Shown here piece after piece: positions 42,754 to 52,217 of a stretch of DNA of 64,000 nt (positions are counted from its first letter, which is position 1; every line of letters starts with the position of its first letter). The notes below the pieces were generated by a model. The model was not told where the DNA came from and made no database searches. It saw only the letters and a program-made list of their open reading frames with translations. The position numbers and the translations under genes were made by a program. Origin of the DNA: Streptomyces gilvus (lineage in GTDB: Bacteria; Actinomycetota; Actinomycetes; Streptomycetales; Streptomycetaceae); NCBI RefSeq assembly GCF_022513565.1, contig NZ_JAKWBE010000002.1:372001-436000 (forward strand), in the 5' to 3' direction.

Positions 42754-44267
42754 GCGGCGGCCCTCCCGGTGGCTGCGGCCATCACGGTTTCCTCGGTGGC
42801 TTCGGCGCGTGGGATCTCGGCGGCGAGGCGGCCCTCGTGCATCACGAGCACGCGGTCGGCCATGCCGAGGATCTCGGGCAGGTCGGAGGAGATCATCAGG
42901 ACGGCCACGCCGTCGGCGGCCAGCTCGCTGAGCAGCCGGTGCACCTCGGCCTTGGTGCCGACGTCGATGCCCCGGGTGGGCTCGTCGACGATCAGCACCT
43001 TCGGCCCGGTGGCGAGCCACTTGGCGAGGACGACCTTCTGCTGGTTGCCGCCGGACAGGGTGTTGACCGTGTCGGCGATCCGGGCGTACTTCACCTGGAG
43101 CTTGACCGCCCAGTCGAGGGAGCGGCTGCGCTCGGCGCCCCGGTCCATCAGACCGGCCCGGACGGTCGTACGCAGGCCGGTGAGGCCGATGTTGCGTTCG
43201 ATGGACATGTCCATCACCAGGCCCTGGGCCCGCCGGTCCTCGGGGACGAGGGCGAGGCCCGCGGCCATCGCGGTGGAGGGGGCGCCGTTGGTGAGCCTGC
43301 GCCCCTCGACCTCGACCTCGCCGGCGTCCCAGCGGTCGATGCCGAAGACGGCGCGCGCCACCTCGGTGCGACCGGCGCCGACGAGTCCGGCGAGACCGAC
43401 GATCTCTCCGTGGCGCACCTCGAAGGAGATGTCGGTGAAGACGCCCTCCCGGGTCAACCGCCGCACGCTCAGGGCGACTTGGCCCGGCTTGACGTCCTGC
43501 TTGGGGTAGAGCTCGTCGAGGTCGCGGCCGACCATGCGGCGCACCAGGTCGTCCTCGGTCATGCCCTCGATCGGCTCGCTGGAGATCCAGGCGCCGTCGC
43601 GCAGGGTGGTGACCCGCTGGCAGATCTCGAAGATCTCCTCCAGGCGGTGCGAGATGAACAGCACCGCGGCGCCCTGTTCGCGCAGGGTGCGCACGACACC
43701 GAAGAGCCGGGCGACCTCGCTTCCGGTGAGGGCGGCCGTCGGCTCGTCCATGATCAGGACACGGGCCTCGAAGGAGAGGGCCTTGGCGATCTCGACGATC
43801 TGCTGGTCGGCGATGGACAGGCCGCGCGCCGGGCGGTCGGGGTCGAGCTCGACCCCGAGGCGCTGCATCAGCGCCAGGGTCGCGGCGTGCGTGGCCCTGT
43901 GGTCGATCCGGCCGAGGGCACGCCGGGGCTGGCGGCCCATGAAGATGTTCTCGGCGATCGAAAGGTCGGGAAAGAGCGTGGGCTCCTGGTAGATCACGGC
44001 GATTCCGGCGTCGCGGGCGTCACCGGGGCCGTGGAAGACGACGGGCTCACCGTCGAGCAGCACCCGGCCGGCGTCCGGCCGGTGCACCCCGGCGAGGGTC
44101 TTGATCAGAGTGGACTTGCCCGCACCGTTCTCACCGGCGAGGGCGTGCACCTCGCCGGGGAACAGTTCCAGGGACACGTCCCGCAGGGCACGCACGGCGC
44201 CGAAGGACTTCGAGATGTCCTCGAGCGCCAGCACCGGGGCCGGACCCGGGTCGGACGGGTGGGTCAT
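42750..44267 (-). CDS. rhaT: L-rhamnose ABC transporter ATP-binding protein (tandem ATPase)
   Basis: Tandem ABC ATPase of 505 residues, RbsA/CUT2 type. The N-terminal half has Walker [10 protein letters not shown], the Q-loop [11 protein letters not shown], the signature [15 protein letters not shown] and Walker [10 protein letters not shown]. The C-terminal half has a degenerate Walker A (GLVGAGRTE), signature [15 protein letters not shown] and Walker [15 protein letters not shown]. It is the first gene of the minus-strand arm, read from the promoter at 44348-44377. Confidence 0.95.
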   Translation of the reverse strand: MTHPSDPGPAPVLALEDISKSFGAVRALRDVSLELFPGEVHALAGENGAGKSTLIKTLAGVHRPDAGRVLLDGEPVVFHGPGDARDAGIAVIYQEPTLFPDLSIAENIFMGRQPRRALGRIDHRATHAATLALMQRLGVELDPDRPARGLSIADQQIVEIAKALSFEARVLIMDEPTAALTGSEVARLFGVVRTLREQGAAVLFISHRLEEIFEICQRVTTLRDGAWISSEPIEGMTEDDLVRRMVGRDLDELYPKQDVKPGQVALSVRRLTREGVFTDISFEVRHGEIVGLAGLVGAGRTEVARAVFGIDRWDAGEVEVEGRRLTNGAPSTAMAAGLALVPEDRRAQGLVMDMSIERNIGLTGLRTTVRAGLMDRGAERSRSLDWAVKLQVKYARIADTVNTLSGGNQQKVVLAKWLATGPKVLIVDEPTRGIDVGTKAEVHRLLSELAADGVAVLMISSDLPEILGMADRVLVMHEGRLAAEIPRAEATEETVMAAATGRAAA

Positions 44268-44321
44268 GAGGGGCTCCTCGACGACGCCCCAGGTGACCCT
44301 CGGGAGGTCCTCACGGCGTCG

Positions 44322-44333
44322 TGAAAGGTTTCA
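44322..44333. promoter_or_regulatory. LacI operator at the rhaT start
   Basis: TGAAAGGTTTCA, palindromic apart from its centre, 14 bp downstream of the rhaT -10 and so just past the start point. It matches the second site at 44499-44510 in the outer TGAA/TTCA arms. Confidence 0.7.
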
Positions 44334-44347
44334 ACTTGGTTGCCGGG

Positions 44348-44377
44348 ACGTTAGGCGCGGCGAGCTTGTCACGTCAA
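44348..44377 (-). promoter_or_regulatory. Promoter of the rhaT operon
   Basis: On the minus strand, TTGACG (-35, 44377-44372) and TAACGT (-10, 44353-44348) are 18 nt apart. The expected start point is about 44341, just ahead of the operator at 44322-44333. Confidence 0.65.
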
Positions 44378-44397
44378 TGGGTGGGCCCCGAAAAAAT

Positions 44398-44416
44398 TTC
44401 GAGAGTCCTTCGAGAG
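44398..44416. repeat. Helically phased direct repeat in the rha divergent promoter region
   Basis: TTCGAGAG occurs at 44398-44405 and again at 44409-44416, one helical turn (11 bp) apart. An A/T-rich palindrome CGAAAAAATTTCG (44389-44401) abuts it. It lies upstream of both divergent promoters (from about -57 relative to the rhaT start, from about -80 relative to the rhaI start), where an activator would bind. Confidence 0.5.
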
Positions 44417-44462
44417 CCAAAGGTCACGGTCAGGCTACGGGCAACAGGGTGTGCGCGAACGC

Positions 44463-44490
44463 TTGACACCCTGGGCAACCGGCCTAAGCT
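44463..44490 (+). promoter_or_regulatory. Promoter of the rhaI operon
   Basis: TTGACA (-35, 44463-44468) and TAAGCT (-10, 44485-44490), spacer 16 nt. The expected start point, about 44497, is next to the operator at 44499-44510. Confidence 0.7.
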
Positions 44491-44498
44491 TCCCCTCC

Positions 44499-44510
44499 TG
44501 AATCGATTCA
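44499..44510. promoter_or_regulatory. LacI operator at the rhaI start
   Basis: TGAATCGATTCA, a perfect 12-bp palindrome overlapping the expected start point of rhaI. It is typical of LacI-family operators; the likely binder is the regulator at 36595-37620. Confidence 0.8.
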
Positions 44511-44549
44511 TGTTGAAGCCTTCCGACCCGACGTCACAGGAGCCCTGAA

Positions 44550-45710
44550 GTGACCGAGCTCGCCGCGGTGAAGTCCGCGCTCAAGACCCAGGCAGTCGAG
44601 ACACCGTCGTGGGCGTACGGGAACTCGGGGACCCGGTTCAAGGTGTTCGCCCAGCAAGGGGTTCCCCGCACACCGCAGGAGAAGCTGGCCGACGCCGCGC
44701 AGGTGCACGCGCACACGGGTGTCGCGCCGACGGTCGCCCTGCACATTCCGTGGGACAAGGTCGACGACTACGGCGCGCTGGCGAAGTACGCCGAGGACCA
44801 CGGCCTGAAGCTGGGGGCGATCAACTCCAACACCTTCCAGGACGACGACTACAAGCTCGGCAGCATCTGCCACCCCGACGCGGCCGTACGCCGCAAGGCA
44901 CTCGACCACCTGCTGGAATGCGTCGACATCATGGACGCCACCGGCTCCCGCGACCTGAAACTCTGGTTCGCCGACGGCACCAACTACCCCGGCCAGGACG
45001 ACCTCCGCGCCCGCCAGGACCGCCTCGCCGAAGGCCTGGCCGAGGTCTACCAGCGACTCGGCGACGACCAGCGGATGCTGCTGGAGTACAAGTTCTTCGA
45101 GCCCGCCTTCTACTCCACCGACGTCCCCGACTGGGGCACCGCCTACGTGCACTGTTTGAAGCTCGGCGAGAAGGCGCAGGTCGTGGTGGACACCGGGCAT
45201 CACGCACCCGGCACCAACATCGAGTTCATCGTCGCCACCCTCCTGCGCGAGAACAAACTCGGCGGCTTCGACTTCAACTCCCGCTTCTACGCCGACGACG
45301 ACCTCATGGTCGGCGCCGCCGACCCCTTCCAGCTCTTCCGCATCATGTACGAGGTCATCCGCGGCGGCGGCTACACCTCCGACGTCGCCTTCATGCTCGA
45401 CCAGTGCCACAACATCGAAGCCAAGATCCCCGCCATCATCCGCTCCGTGATGAACGTCCAGGAGGCGACGGCAAAGGCCCTGCTGGTCGACCGCGACGCC
45501 CTGGCAGCCGCCCAGCGCGACGGCGACGTCCTCGCCGCCAACGCCGCCCTCATGGACGCCTACAACACGGATGTACGCCCACTGCTCGCCGAGGTCCGCG
45601 AAGAAATGGGCCTCGACCCCGACCCGATGGCCGCCTACCGCCGCTCCGGATGGGCCGAGAAGATCGTCGAGGAGCGGGTCGGCGGAACCCAGGCCGGCTG
45701 GGGCGCCTGA
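44550..45710 (+). CDS. rhaI: L-rhamnose isomerase
   Basis: Metal-dependent isomerase of 386 residues converting L-rhamnose to L-rhamnulose, of the TIM-barrel type known from Pseudomonas stutzeri and rhizobia, not the E. coli RhaA type. Motifs are [72 protein letters not shown] (metal Glu), [17 protein letters not shown] (His) and [18 protein letters not shown] (Asp). The GTG start at 44550 has AGGAG seven bases upstream. First gene of the plus-strand arm. Confidence 0.95.
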   Translation: MTELAAVKSALKTQAVETPSWAYGNSGTRFKVFAQQGVPRTPQEKLADAAQVHAHTGVAPTVALHIPWDKVDDYGALAKYAEDHGLKLGAINSNTFQDDDYKLGSICHPDAAVRRKALDHLLECVDIMDATGSRDLKLWFADGTNYPGQDDLRARQDRLAEGLAEVYQRLGDDQRMLLEYKFFEPAFYSTDVPDWGTAYVHCLKLGEKAQVVVDTGHHAPGTNIEFIVATLLRENKLGGFDFNSRFYADDDLMVGAADPFQLFRIMYEVIRGGGYTSDVAFMLDQCHNIEAKIPAIIRSVMNVQEATAKALLVDRDALAAAQRDGDVLAANAALMDAYNTDVRPLLAEVREEMGLDPDPMAAYRRSGWAEKIVEERVGGTQAGWGA

Positions 45711-45765
45711 CTCCCCCGCCTCCCGCTTTCCCACCGTTCCGACGAAGCAAGGAAGAGACCCGCTC

Positions 45766-47805
45766 ATGGCACCCCACCCCGAAGCCGCCGCTCTGCTGGC
45801 CCGTTCGCACCGGCTCGGCTCCGATCCACGTAACACCAACTACGCCGGCGGCAACGCCTCGGCGAAGGGCACCGAGACCGATCCCGTGACCGGTGGTGAC
45901 GTCGAGTTGATGTGGGTCAAGGGGTCCGGAGGTGACCTCGGGACGCTCACCGAGGCCGGACTGGCCGTCCTGCGGCTCGACCGGCTGCGGGCGCTCAAGG
46001 GGGTGTATCCGGGGGTCGAGCGTGAGGACGAGATGGTCGCCGCCTTCGACTACTGCCTGCACGGCAAGGGTGGTGCGGCTCCGTCCATCGACACGGCGAT
46101 GCACGGGCTCGTCGAGGCCGCGCACGTCGACCATCTGCACCCCGACTCGGGGATCGCGCTGGCCTGCGCCGCCGACGGGGAGAAGCTGACCGCCGAGTGT
46201 TTCGGGGACAGCGTGGTGTGGGTGCCGTGGCGGCGGCCCGGGTTCCAGCTGGGCCTGGACATCGCGGCCGTGAAGGAGGCCAACCCGCAGGCCATCGGCT
46301 GCGTGCTCGGCGGTCACGGGATCACGGCGTGGGGAGAGACGTCCGAGGCGTGCGAGCGCAACTCGCTGCACATCATCCGGACCGCGGAGGCGTTCCTGGC
46401 GGAGCGCGGGAAGCCTGAGCCGTTCGGACCGGTGATCGAGGGCTACGAGGCGCTGCCCGACGAGGAGCGCCGGGAGCGGGCCGCCGCGCTGGCGCCGTAC
46501 GTCCGGGCCCTCGCTTCCCAGGACAAGCCGCAGGTCGGGCACTTCACCGACATGGAGGTCGTGCTCGAATTCGTGGCGCGGGCCGAGCATCCGCGGCTGG
46601 CCGCGCTGGGCACCTCGTGCCCGGACCACTTCCTCCGGACGAAGGTACGGCCGCTCGTCCTCGACCTTCCGCCGACCGCTCCGCTCCAGGAGGCGGTGAC
46701 CCGACTGAAGGAGCTGCACGCCGAGTACCGCGAGGAGTACGCCGCCTACTACCAGCGGCACGCGCTGCCCGACTCCCCCGCGATGCGGGGCGCGGACCCG
46801 GCGATCGTGCTGGTGCCGGGGGTGGGCATGTTCTCGTTCGGCAAGGACAAGCAGACCGCGCGGGTGGCCGGTGAGTTCTACGTCAACGCCATCAACGTGA
46901 TGCGGGGCGCCGAGGCGGTGTCGACGTACGCGCCGATCGAGGAGTCGGAGAAGTTCCGCATCGAGTACTGGGCGCTGGAGGAGGCCAAGCTCCAGCGGAT
47001 GCCGAAGCCCAAGCCGCTGGCGACCCGGGTGGCGCTGGTGACGGGGGCCGGCAGCGGGATCGGGAAGGCGATCGCCGAGCGGCTGGTCGGTGAGGGCGCG
47101 TGTGTCGTCATCGCCGATCTGAACGCCGAGAACGCGGCCGCCGTGGCCGAGGAGCTGGGCGGGTCGGACAAGGCAGTCGCGGTGACCGTCGACGTGACGT
47201 CGGAGGAGCAGATCGCGGAGGCGTTCAAGGCGGCCGTGCTCACGTTCGGCGGGGTCGACCTGGTGGTCAACAACGCCGGTATCTCGATCTCCAAGCCGCT
47301 GCTGGAGACCTCGGCGAAGGACTGGGACCTGCAGCACGACATCATGGCCCGCGGTTCCTTCCTCGTCTCGCGGGAGGCGGCCCGGGTGATGATCGCGCAG
47401 GAGCTGGGCGGCGACATCGTCTACATCGCCTCGAAGAACGCGGTCTTCGCCGGTCCCAACAACATCGCCTACTCCGCCACCAAGGCCGACCAGGCCCATC
47501 AGGTGCGGCTGCTGGCCGCCGAGCTGGGTGAGCACGGCATCCGCGTGAACGGGGTGAACCCGGACGGCGTGGTGCGCGGGTCCGGGATCTTCGCCGGCGG
47601 CTGGGGCGCGCAGCGCGCGGCCGTGTACGGGGTGCCGGAGGAGAAGCTGGGCGAGTTCTATGCGCAGCGGACCATCCTCAAGCGCGAGGTGCTGCCGGAG
47701 CATGTCGCGAACGCGGTGTTCGCGTTGACCGGCGGTGAGCTGACCCACACCACCGGCCTGCATGTCCCGGTCGACGCCGGTGTCGCGGCCGCGTTCCTGC
47801 GATGA
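45766..47805 (+). CDS. rhaEW: Bifunctional L-rhamnulose-1-phosphate aldolase / L-lactaldehyde dehydrogenase
   Basis: Fusion of 679 residues. Residues 1-~400 are a class II (zinc) aldolase domain that splits L-rhamnulose-1-phosphate into dihydroxyacetone phosphate and L-lactaldehyde: NYAGGNASAKGT, WVKGSGGDLGT and the zinc histidines in AAHVDHLHPDSGIALA and GGHGITAWG. Residues ~425-679 are an SDR dehydrogenase: ALVTGAGSGIGKAIAERL, VVNNAGISIS, YIASKNAVFAGPNNIAYSATKAD (catalytic Ser, Tyr, Lys). It is expected to oxidise the lactaldehyde to L-lactate. The ATG at 45766 has AAGGAAGAG upstream. Its stop overlaps the kinase start (ATGA). Confidence 0.94.
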   Translation: MAPHPEAAALLARSHRLGSDPRNTNYAGGNASAKGTETDPVTGGDVELMWVKGSGGDLGTLTEAGLAVLRLDRLRALKGVYPGVEREDEMVAAFDYCLHGKGGAAPSIDTAMHGLVEAAHVDHLHPDSGIALACAADGEKLTAECFGDSVVWVPWRRPGFQLGLDIAAVKEANPQAIGCVLGGHGITAWGETSEACERNSLHIIRTAEAFLAERGKPEPFGPVIEGYEALPDEERRERAAALAPYVRALASQDKPQVGHFTDMEVVLEFVARAEHPRLAALGTSCPDHFLRTKVRPLVLDLPPTAPLQEAVTRLKELHAEYREEYAAYYQRHALPDSPAMRGADPAIVLVPGVGMFSFGKDKQTARVAGEFYVNAINVMRGAEAVSTYAPIEESEKFRIEYWALEEAKLQRMPKPKPLATRVALVTGAGSGIGKAIAERLVGEGACVVIADLNAENAAAVAEELGGSDKAVAVTVDVTSEEQIAEAFKAAVLTFGGVDLVVNNAGISISKPLLETSAKDWDLQHDIMARGSFLVSREAARVMIAQELGGDIVYIASKNAVFAGPNNIAYSATKADQAHQVRLLAAELGEHGIRVNGVNPDGVVRGSGIFAGGWGAQRAAVYGVPEEKLGEFYAQRTILKREVLPEHVANAVFALTGGELTHTTGLHVPVDAGVAAAFLR

Positions 47806-49250
47806 GCGGCGCCGTGAAGTCGTACGCCGCGGTCGATCTCGGCGCGTCCAGCGGGCGGGTCATGGTCGGCCGCGTGGGCCCCGACAGCCTGGAGCTGTCC
47901 GAGGCGCACCGGTTCGTGAACCGGCCGGTGCGCGTTCCGGAGGGGCTGCGCTGGGACGTCCTCGCGCTGTACGGGGGTGTGCTGGACGGCCTCAGGGCGG
48001 CCGGGCAGGTCGACTCGGTCGGCATCGACAGCTGGGCCGTGGACTACGGTCTGCTGGACGCCGACGGGGCGCTGCTCGGCAACCCGGTGCACTACCGGGA
48101 CTCCCGCACCGAGGGCGTTGCGGAGAAGGTGTGGGCGAGCGTGCCGGCCGAGCAGCTGTACGCGGCGACCGGGTTGCAGTACGCGCCCTTCAACACGCTG
48201 TACCAGCTGGTCGCGGCCCGGGATTCCGCTCAGCTCGCCGCCGCCCGGCGCCTGTTGCTCATTCCCGATCTGCTGTCGTACTGGCTGACCGGCGAGCAGG
48301 GCACCGAGCTGACCAACGCCTCGACGACCCAGCTGATCGATCCCCGCACGCGCGCCTGGTCGTACGACCTCGCCTCCCGGCTGGGCGTCGACCTCGGCCT
48401 GTTCGCTCCGCTGCGCCGGCCCGGCGATCCGGCCGGGGTGCTGCGGGCGGAGGTGCTGGAGGAGACCGGGCTCGCGGGTCCGGTGCCGGTGACGACGGTC
48501 GGCTCGCACGACACGGCGTCCGCGGTGGCCGCCGTGCCGGCGGACGGCGAGCGGTTCGCGTACATCTGCACCGGCACCTGGTCGCTGGCCGGGCTCGAAC
48601 TGGACGCGCCCGTGCTGAGCGAGGAGAGCCGGGCGGCCAACTTCACCAATGAACTGGGCCTGGACGGCACGGTCCGGTATCTGCGCAACATCATGGGGCT
48701 GTGGCTGCTGCAGGAGTGCGTACGGGCCTGGGGCGAGCCGGAGTTGGGCGGACTGCTGCTGGAGGCGGCCGAGGTGCCCGCGCTGCGGTCGGTGGTGGAC
48801 GCGGGGGACGCGGCGTTCCTGGCGCCGGGCCGGATGCCGGAGCGGATCGCCGAGGCGTGCCGCGCCTCGGGGCAGCCGGTGCCGGGGACGCCCGCCGAGA
48901 TCACCCGGTGCATCCTCGACTCGCTGGCCCTCGCGCACCGCAGGGCTGTCGAGGACGCGCAGCGGCTGGCGGGTCACCCGGTCGACGTCGTGCACGTCGT
49001 CGGGGGCGGCACCCGCAACGCGCTGCTGTGCCAGCTGACCGCCGACGCGTGCGGGCTGCCCGTGGTGGCGGGCCCGACGGAGGCGGCCGCCCTGGGAAAC
49101 GTGCTGGTCCAGGCCCGGGCACACGGGCTCGTCGGCGATCTCGCGAGCGGACGGCGGCTGCTCACCCGTACCCAGCCGCTCACCCGGTACGAGCCGCGGG
49201 GCGACACGGCGCCGTGGCGGGAGGCGCAGGCCCGGCTCGCCGACCGGTGA
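47802..49250 (+). CDS. rhaB: L-rhamnulokinase
   Basis: FGGY-family kinase of 482 residues that phosphorylates L-rhamnulose. The N-terminal phosphate loop is AAVDLGASSGRVMVG; then GIDSWAVDYGLLDADG, a mid-region YAPFNTLYQL, TVGSHDTASAVAAVP and the adenosine motif HVVGGGTRNALLCQLTADA. It is encoded with a four-base overlap after the aldolase gene. Pathway order on this strand is isomerase, aldolase/dehydrogenase, kinase. Confidence 0.95.
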   Translation: MSGAVKSYAAVDLGASSGRVMVGRVGPDSLELSEAHRFVNRPVRVPEGLRWDVLALYGGVLDGLRAAGQVDSVGIDSWAVDYGLLDADGALLGNPVHYRDSRTEGVAEKVWASVPAEQLYAATGLQYAPFNTLYQLVAARDSAQLAAARRLLLIPDLLSYWLTGEQGTELTNASTTQLIDPRTRAWSYDLASRLGVDLGLFAPLRRPGDPAGVLRAEVLEETGLAGPVPVTTVGSHDTASAVAAVPADGERFAYICTGTWSLAGLELDAPVLSEESRAANFTNELGLDGTVRYLRNIMGLWLLQECVRAWGEPELGGLLLEAAEVPALRSVVDAGDAAFLAPGRMPERIAEACRASGQPVPGTPAEITRCILDSLALAHRRAVEDAQRLAGHPVDVVHVVGGGTRNALLCQLTADACGLPVVAGPTEAAALGNVLVQARAHGLVGDLASGRRLLTRTQPLTRYEPRGDTAPWREAQARLADR

Positions 49251-49291
49251 GGGGGGGCTCCCCCGCGCCCGCCGGGCCGACTACTCTGCAC

Positions 49292-49302
49292 TCATCCGAT
49301 GA
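49292..49302. promoter_or_regulatory. Inverted repeat upstream of lutA
   Basis: TCATC-C-GATGA, a perfect 11-bp inverted repeat in the 72-bp gap between rhaB and lutA, 21 bp before the lutA ATG. It resembles sites of GntR/FCD regulators, which often control lactate genes. No GntR gene is in the window. Confidence 0.4.
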
Positions 49303-49322
49303 TCTATTCACGAGGAGCCGCG

Positions 49323-50078
49323 ATGCGTGTCGCTCTGTTCCTGACCTGCGTCAACGACACGCTGTATCCGGACACCGGGCGTGCTGTGGTGAAACTGCTG
49401 ACCAGGCTGGGCGTCGAGGTCGACTTCCCGATGGCCCAGACCTGCTGCGGGCAGGCGCACTACAACACCGGTTACCGGCATGAGGCCGAGCCGCTCGCCC
49501 GGCATTTCTCCGATGTCTTCGGCGAGTACGAGGCGATCGTGACGCCGTCCGGGTCGTGCGGGGCGATGGTGCGGGAGCTGTATCCGCGGATGGGTGAGCG
49601 GGCCCGGGCCGAGGGGCGCGGGGACACCCTCGCCGCGACGCTGGCGCCGGTGGTGCCGAAGACGTACGAGCTGACGGAGTTCCTGGTGGACGTGCTGGGG
49701 GTGACGGACGTCGGGGCGTACTACCCGCACCAGGTGACCTACCACCCCACCTGCCACGGGCTGCGCGGACTGGGCCTCGGCGACCGGCCCCGGCGGCTCC
49801 TCCAGGCCGTCAAGGGGCTGGAGCTGGTCGAACTGCCCGGCGCCGAGGAGTGCTGCGGCTTCGGCGGCACCTTCGCGCTGAAGAACTCCGACGTCTCGGC
49901 CGCGATGGGCGTCGACAAGGTGCGCAACGCCGAGTCGACCGGCGCCGAGGTGCTGTGCGCGGCCGACAACTCCTGTCTGATGCACATCGGCGGCACCATG
50001 ACCCGGCTCGAGGTGGGGATGAAACCGGTGCACATCGCGGAGATCCTGGCGAGCACGGAGGAGGAGCCGGCCGTATGA
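49323..50078 (+). CDS. lutA: L-lactate utilisation protein LutA (CCG-domain)
   Basis: Subunit of the iron-sulfur L-lactate dehydrogenase complex, 251 residues. Two cysteine-rich CCG domains: FPMAQTCCGQAHYNTGYR (residues ~39-56) and VELPGAEECCGFGGTFAL, as in heterodisulfide-reductase D-like proteins. The ATG at 49323 is preceded by GAGGAG. It starts a tightly overlapping trio with lutB and lutC. It would oxidise L-lactate produced by the rhamnose pathway to pyruvate. Confidence 0.95.
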   Translation: MRVALFLTCVNDTLYPDTGRAVVKLLTRLGVEVDFPMAQTCCGQAHYNTGYRHEAEPLARHFSDVFGEYEAIVTPSGSCGAMVRELYPRMGERARAEGRGDTLAATLAPVVPKTYELTEFLVDVLGVTDVGAYYPHQVTYHPTCHGLRGLGLGDRPRRLLQAVKGLELVELPGAEECCGFGGTFALKNSDVSAAMGVDKVRNAESTGAEVLCAADNSCLMHIGGTMTRLEVGMKPVHIAEILASTEEEPAV

Positions 50079-51562
50079 GCGGGACGTATCTGGGAATGCC
50101 GGCCTTTCCCGAGGCCGCGCACGAAGCGGTGGGCAACCAGACCCTGCGCGGGAATCTGCGCCACGCCACGCACACCATCCGCGCCAAGCGGGCCAAGGCG
50201 GTCGCGGAGGTGTCCGACTGGGCACTCCTGCGGGAGGCCGGCAAGCGGATCAAGGACCATACGCTGCGGCATCTCGACCGCTACCTGGTGCAGCTGGAGG
50301 AGTCGGTCACGGCCGCGGGCGGCACGGTCCACTGGGCCGCCGACGCCGACGAGGCCAACCGGATCGTCGCCCGGCTCGTGAAGGAGACCGGCGAGTCGGA
50401 GGTCGTCAAGGTCAAGTCGATGGCCACGCAGGAGATCGGGCTCAACGAGGCCCTGGAGGCCGAGGGCATCCGGGCCTACGAGACCGATCTGGCCGAGCTG
50501 ATCGTGCAGTTGGGCAAGGACCGGCCCTCGCACATCCTGGTCCCGGCCATCCACCGCAACCGGGGGGAGATCCGGGACATCTTCCGTAAGGAGATGGGCG
50601 AGTGGGGCCGCCCGGCCCCCGAGGGCCTGAGCGACACGCCCGCCGAACTCGCCGAGGCCGCACGGCTCCATCTGCGCGAGAAGTTCCTGCGGGCCAAGGT
50701 CGGCATCTCCGGCGCCAACTTCATGGTCGCGGAGACCGGCACGCTGGTGGTCGTGGAGTCGGAGGGCAACGGGCGCATGTGCCTGACCCTGCCGGAGACG
50801 CTGATCTCGGTCGTCGGCATCGAGAAGATCGTGCCGACCTGGCGGGACCTGGAGGTGTTCCTGCAGACGCTGCCCCGCTCCTCGACGGCCGAGCGCATGA
50901 ACCCGTACACCTCGATGTGGACCGGTACGACGGACTCCGAGGCGGCTGACGGGCCGCGGGTCTTCCATCTGGTGCTGCTCGACAACGGTCGCACCGACAC
51001 CCTCGCCGACGAGGTCGGCCGCCAGGCGCTGCGCTGCATCCGCTGCTCGGCCTGCCTCAACGTCTGCCCGGTGTACGAACGGGCCGGCGGGCATGCCTAC
51101 GGCTCGGTCTACCCTGGCCCCATCGGCGCCATCCTCAGCCCCCAACTCCGGGGCACGGCGAGCGAGATCGACGCCTCGCTGCCGTACGCGTCGTCGCTGT
51201 GCGGCGCCTGCTACGAGGTGTGCCCCGTCGCGATCGACATCCCGGAGGTGCTGGTGCACCTGCGGGAGCGGGTCGTGGAGGGCGGTCCGGCGGTACGGCA
51301 GGGCAACAAGGTGGTACTCAAGCCCGCGAAGGGACATGCCGCCGAACGGGCCGCGATGCGCGCCGCCCGCTGGGCGTTCACCCACCCCGGCGCCCTGCGC
51401 GGCGGCCAGCGACTCGCCTCCCGCACCCGTCGGCTGCATCCGCGGACCCTGCCCGGGCCGGGGCGGGCGTGGAGCGGCAGCCGGGATCTGCCGACCCTCC
51501 CGGCGGAGCCGTTCCGGGACTGGTGGCAGCGCACGAACGGTGGAAAGGGCGGTGCCAAGTGA
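50075..51562 (+). CDS. lutB: L-lactate utilisation iron-sulfur protein LutB
   Basis: Protein of 495 residues. A LUD domain occupies residues ~50-300 (VVKVKSMATQEIGLNEALEA, ISGANFMVAETGTLVVVESEG). Two [4Fe-4S] motifs follow: RCIRCSACLNVCPVYERAGG and SLCGACYEVCPVAIDIPE. The basic C-terminus ends in FRDWWQRTNGG, typical for the family. The ATG at 50075 overlaps the lutA stop, and its stop overlaps the lutC start (GTGA). Confidence 0.95.
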   Translation: MSGTYLGMPAFPEAAHEAVGNQTLRGNLRHATHTIRAKRAKAVAEVSDWALLREAGKRIKDHTLRHLDRYLVQLEESVTAAGGTVHWAADADEANRIVARLVKETGESEVVKVKSMATQEIGLNEALEAEGIRAYETDLAELIVQLGKDRPSHILVPAIHRNRGEIRDIFRKEMGEWGRPAPEGLSDTPAELAEAARLHLREKFLRAKVGISGANFMVAETGTLVVVESEGNGRMCLTLPETLISVVGIEKIVPTWRDLEVFLQTLPRSSTAERMNPYTSMWTGTTDSEAADGPRVFHLVLLDNGRTDTLADEVGRQALRCIRCSACLNVCPVYERAGGHAYGSVYPGPIGAILSPQLRGTASEIDASLPYASSLCGACYEVCPVAIDIPEVLVHLRERVVEGGPAVRQGNKVVLKPAKGHAAERAAMRAARWAFTHPGALRGGQRLASRTRRLHPRTLPGPGRAWSGSRDLPTLPAEPFRDWWQRTNGGKGGAK

Positions 51563-52215
51563 GCAGCAGGGACAGGATCCTGGGCCGGGTGCGGCGCGCG
51601 CTGGCCGATGTGACACCGGACGAGCGGCCGTACGAGCAGGCGGTTCCGCGGGAGTATCTGCGTGAGCACGGTGAGCGGAGCGTCGAGGAGACGGTGGATC
51701 TGCTGGCGGAGAATCTGGCGGACTACCGGGCGATCGTGCACCGGTGCGCGACGGGTGAACTGGCGGCCCTGATCGGCCGGTTGCTCGCCGAGCGGGGTTC
51801 GAAGACGGTGATGGTGCCTGCGGGGCTGGAGAGAGGGTGGCTTTCGGGCGCCGAGGTCGAACACATCGCGGATCTCGCCGAAAGCACCCCGCACGAGCTC
51901 GACCGGGTAGCCAGTGTGGTCACGGCATGCGCCCTCGCCGTCGCCGAGACCGGCACCATCGTGCTCGACGGCTCCCCCGATCAGGGCCGGCGCCGTATCA
52001 CCCTGGTCCCCGACCATCACATCTGCGTCGTCCGGGTCCCCGACCAGGTGGTCTCCTCCGTGCCCCAGGCCCTCGAACGCCTCGACCCGACCCGCCCGTT
52101 GACCTGGATCTCCGGCCCGTCCGCCACCAGTGACATCGAGCTGGACCGGGTCGAGGGGGTGCACGGGCCGCGCGTCCTGGAGGTCGTGCTCGTGAGCGGG
52201 GAGGCGGAGGCCTAG
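51559..52215 (+). CDS. lutC: L-lactate utilisation protein LutC (LUD domain)
   Basis: Protein of 218 residues with a single LUD domain: GSKTVMVPAGLERGWLSG, ACALAVAETGTIVLDGSPDQ, RRRITLVPDHHICVVRVPDQ and SGPSATSDIELDRVEGVHGP. The last motif is the family hallmark. Third gene of the lut trio, starting at the GTG at 51559. It ends two bases before the convergent stop of the next gene. Confidence 0.94.
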   Translation: MSSRDRILGRVRRALADVTPDERPYEQAVPREYLREHGERSVEETVDLLAENLADYRAIVHRCATGELAALIGRLLAERGSKTVMVPAGLERGWLSGAEVEHIADLAESTPHELDRVASVVTACALAVAETGTIVLDGSPDQGRRRITLVPDHHICVVRVPDQVVSSVPQALERLDPTRPLTWISGPSATSDIELDRVEGVHGPRVLEVVLVSGEAEA

Positions 52216-52217
52216 CG

